The notes under the pieces are model-generated. The model ran no database searches, was not told the DNA's origin, and was given only the letters and a program-made list of their open reading frames with translations. From Seonamhaeicola sp. S2-3 (GTDB lineage Bacteria > Bacteroidota > Bacteroidia > Flavobacteriales > Flavobacteriaceae): 64,000 nucleotides of DNA. The translations under genes were made by a program, and so were the position numbers. Shown here one piece after another: positions 62,359 to 64,000 of the stretch. The stretch is from the NCBI RefSeq assembly GCF_001971785.1, contig NZ_CP019389.1, positions 2,615,001 through 2,679,000 of the forward strand, read 5' to 3'. Position 1 is the first letter of the stretch, and every line of letters begins with the position of its first letter.

Positions 62359-63576
62359 ATGTCAAGTTCAGAAAAAAATACCCTTCATGATTTGCTAAAT
62401 AATGATAGTTTCATTGCATGGGTAATGTCTAATTTTAAAACAAATGATGGGTATTGGTCTTCATTTGAAGCAGACTTGAATAAATCAGAAAAAGCAGTAT
62501 TCAATAAAGCAGTTAACATATTAAAAAAATTAAAAACACTTAATATAGACGATTATAAATCGAATCTATCAGAAGATTTTATTAAGAAACAATATGATAA
62601 GTTGATAGATGATTATAACACTACTGTTGTTAAAAAATCAAAAGTGTTTAAACTTAACAGCTTATTAAAGTATGCTGCTGTATTAGTTCTTTTAATTTCA
62701 ATTGCAGGTTTGGTATTTTTTACTAATCAGTCAAATAAAAACCTTGCCAGTAATTTAGTTGAAACAAATTATAATCCTTCAGAATTACTGTTACAAACAC
62801 CAGATAATAAATATTACGTGATATCTAATGTTAAGGCAGAATCTTTATTAGACGAAAATGGTGTTAAAGTAAATATTGATACAGAAGGAATTAGTTTTAT
62901 GTATACTGAAAATTCAAAATCAGTTGATGATGCAAAGTATAGAGTGATAGTTCCAAAAGATAAAAAATACCTTGTTACCCTAATTGATAGTACCAATGTA
63001 GAGTTAAACTCTAATACAACTATAACTTTTACAAACTCTGTAAACACAAAAGAACGACACATAGATTTAGAAGGAGAAGCCTTTTTTGATGTAACACATG
63101 ATGAAAAACGTCCTTTTATAGTGCAATCTTCAGATTTAAAAATTCAGGTTTTAGGAACAGAATTTAATGTATCTAATTATAAAGCCAATGGCTACACCAG
63201 TACAACTTTAATTGATGGTTCTATAAACGTTTCAAACCAACAAGGAGAAAGCAAAATTATAAAACCAGGTAGTCAAGCAAAACTACTTCACAATCAAGGA
63301 CATTTAATTGTTAAAAAAGTAAATGTACAAGAAGCGGTTTCTTGGACTACTAATAGAATGATTTTTGAAAATGAAACTTTAGAAAACATTATTCAAAAAC
63401 TTAATGTTTGGTACCCTGAGAAATTTATTCTAAATGATGAAAATATTAAAAAATACAGGTTTACAGGTACCCTAAAAAAGCAAAACGATTTAACCCATTT
63501 TTTACAAATGCTTAAATACACACAAGGAATTAGTTATCAAATTAATGATGACGAAGTAACCCTATTTTTTGAGTAA
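62359..63576 (+). CDS. FecR-family anti-sigma factor (second locus)
   Basis: A 405-residue inner-membrane regulator. The cytoplasmic N-terminus (1-95) is followed by a transmembrane helix at about residues 101-122 (YAAVLVLLISIAGLVFFT), the FecR domain (VIVPKDKKYLVTLIDSTNVELNSNTTITF ... GEAFFDVTHDEKRPFIVQ) and a DUF4974 domain at the end (ENIIQKLNVWYPEKFIL). It should hold the sigma factor encoded at 58974 until signalled by the SusC-type receptor starting at 63599. Confidence 0.93.
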   Translation: MSSSEKNTLHDLLNNDSFIAWVMSNFKTNDGYWSSFEADLNKSEKAVFNKAVNILKKLKTLNIDDYKSNLSEDFIKKQYDKLIDDYNTTVVKKSKVFKLNSLLKYAAVLVLLISIAGLVFFTNQSNKNLASNLVETNYNPSELLLQTPDNKYYVISNVKAESLLDENGVKVNIDTEGISFMYTENSKSVDDAKYRVIVPKDKKYLVTLIDSTNVELNSNTTITFTNSVNTKERHIDLEGEAFFDVTHDEKRPFIVQSSDLKIQVLGTEFNVSNYKANGYTSTTLIDGSINVSNQQGESKIIKPGSQAKLLHNQGHLIVKKVNVQEAVSWTTNRMIFENETLENIIQKLNVWYPEKFILNDENIKKYRFTGTLKKQNDLTHFLQMLKYTQGISYQINDDEVTLFFE

Positions 63577-63598
63577 CTAAATAACTATAATCTTATTT

Positions 63599-64000
63599 AT
63601 GAAGAACAATTTAAAAACGACACATTTTAAAAGATTAAAGAAACCAATATTAGTTTTCGTTTTTGGTCTTATTGGTGCATGTGCATTTTCAGTAAATGTT
63701 TCTACTGTAAATGCCATGAATCAGAACAAAATGAAATCACTATCGGTTAATCAAGAACTAACAATTCAAGAACTATTTAATTTAATTTCTAGTAAAACAA
63801 GTTATGATTTTTTCTATAGCAGCCAATTAGAGGAGTTAAATGAGAAAGTTTATATAGATATAGAAAACGCTTCTGTATCTCAAATTTTAGATATAGCATT
63901 TAACAATTTGAGTATAGAATATACCATTAAAGGTAATGATATATTAATAAGAAAAAAGGAAACCAGTTTATTATCGCAAAATAAAATAAAAGTAACAGGC
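63599..64000 (+). CDS. SusC-type TonB-dependent receptor, N-terminal part (cut by window edge)
   Basis: The frame starts with ATG at 63599 and is open to the end of the window (134 codons). It encodes a signal region (KRLKKPILVFVFGLIGACAFSVNVSTVNA) and an STN domain (about residues 48-115, SVNQELTIQELFNLISSKTSYDFFY ... ASVSQILDIAFNNLSIEYTIKGNDILI). This is the usual beginning of SusC receptors that signal through FecR, and its position 22 bases after fecR agrees. The plug and barrel lie outside. Confidence 0.88.
   Translation, partial: MKNNLKTTHFKRLKKPILVFVFGLIGACAFSVNVSTVNAMNQNKMKSLSVNQELTIQELFNLISSKTSYDFFYSSQLEELNEKVYIDIENASVSQILDIAFNNLSIEYTIKGNDILIRKKETSLLSQNKIKVTG

Overview
The window comes from the chromosome of an AT-rich member of the Bacteroidota, almost certainly family Flavobacteriaceae. 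The evidence is SusC/SusD pairs, FecR/ECF-sigma loci, promoters of the TTG-N19-TAnnTTTG type, and lineage-typical families (DUF4293, DUF3667, DUF1599, BT_3928, an archaeal/eukaryotic-type ProRS). No rRNA, CRISPR array, prophage or replication origin is visible. Genus and species cannot be fixed from this sequence alone.

Layout. 1-4.8 kb: an OmpP1/FadL porin and a Ser/Arg-rich lipoprotein diverge from proS; then tRNA-Glu and rpsT. 4.9-6.4 kb: first copy of a 1459-bp ISL3-like (ISAon1-type) insertion sequence. 6.4-28.3 kb: mostly core genes. These are MFS + AraC, rho, DUF4293, an FKBP isomerase, a frameshifted metallophosphoesterase, a REP-like repeat, truA + ABC exporter, a folP-lipoprotein-cdaA-DUF3667 operon on the minus strand, DUF1599, an orphan four-helix-bundle gene, BT_3928, a DppB-like permease, a thioredoxin-like lipoprotein, tpiA, prmA and clpS. 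Next comes a minus-strand sulfur/persulfide module (Crp/Fnr regulator, two-part YeeE/YedE, TSUP permease, persulfide dioxygenase-rhodanese, HMA protein), then tRNA-Arg. 28.4-29.8 kb: second IS copy, with a perfect 8-bp target duplication.

29.9-40.3 kb: a sigma/FecR/SusC/SusD nutrient-uptake locus with an amidohydrolase and two TlpA-type thioredoxins, followed by a decayed fragment of a third TlpA-type gene. 40.6-46.6 kb: heavy-metal efflux (DUF6660-like small protein, a CzcA-type RND pump fused to a TolC-like domain, a CzcB adaptor). 47.2-49.7 kb: an S9 (DPP4-like) peptidase broken by a one-base frameshift. 50.3-58.7 kb: an accessory cluster with a TolB-like/TPR/AraC regulator, two serine hydrolases, an NmrA-like reductase, two small envelope proteins, an S41-like protease and a Vat/CatB-type acetyltransferase; near-duplicate promoter regions precede at least two of these genes. 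59-64 kb: a second sigma/FecR/SusC locus, interrupted by an M14 carboxypeptidase and cut by the window edge.

How the genes work together. The sulfur module has two similar inverted repeats, TGTAAC-N4-GTTACT and TGTGAC-N4-GTCACA, one in front of the transporters and one in front of the dioxygenase. This suggests that the neighbouring Crp/Fnr protein controls both. The two SusC loci look like cell-surface-signalling uptake systems for peptide- or amide-like substrates. The 50-59 kb cluster is the least explained part and the best candidate for an undescribed function.
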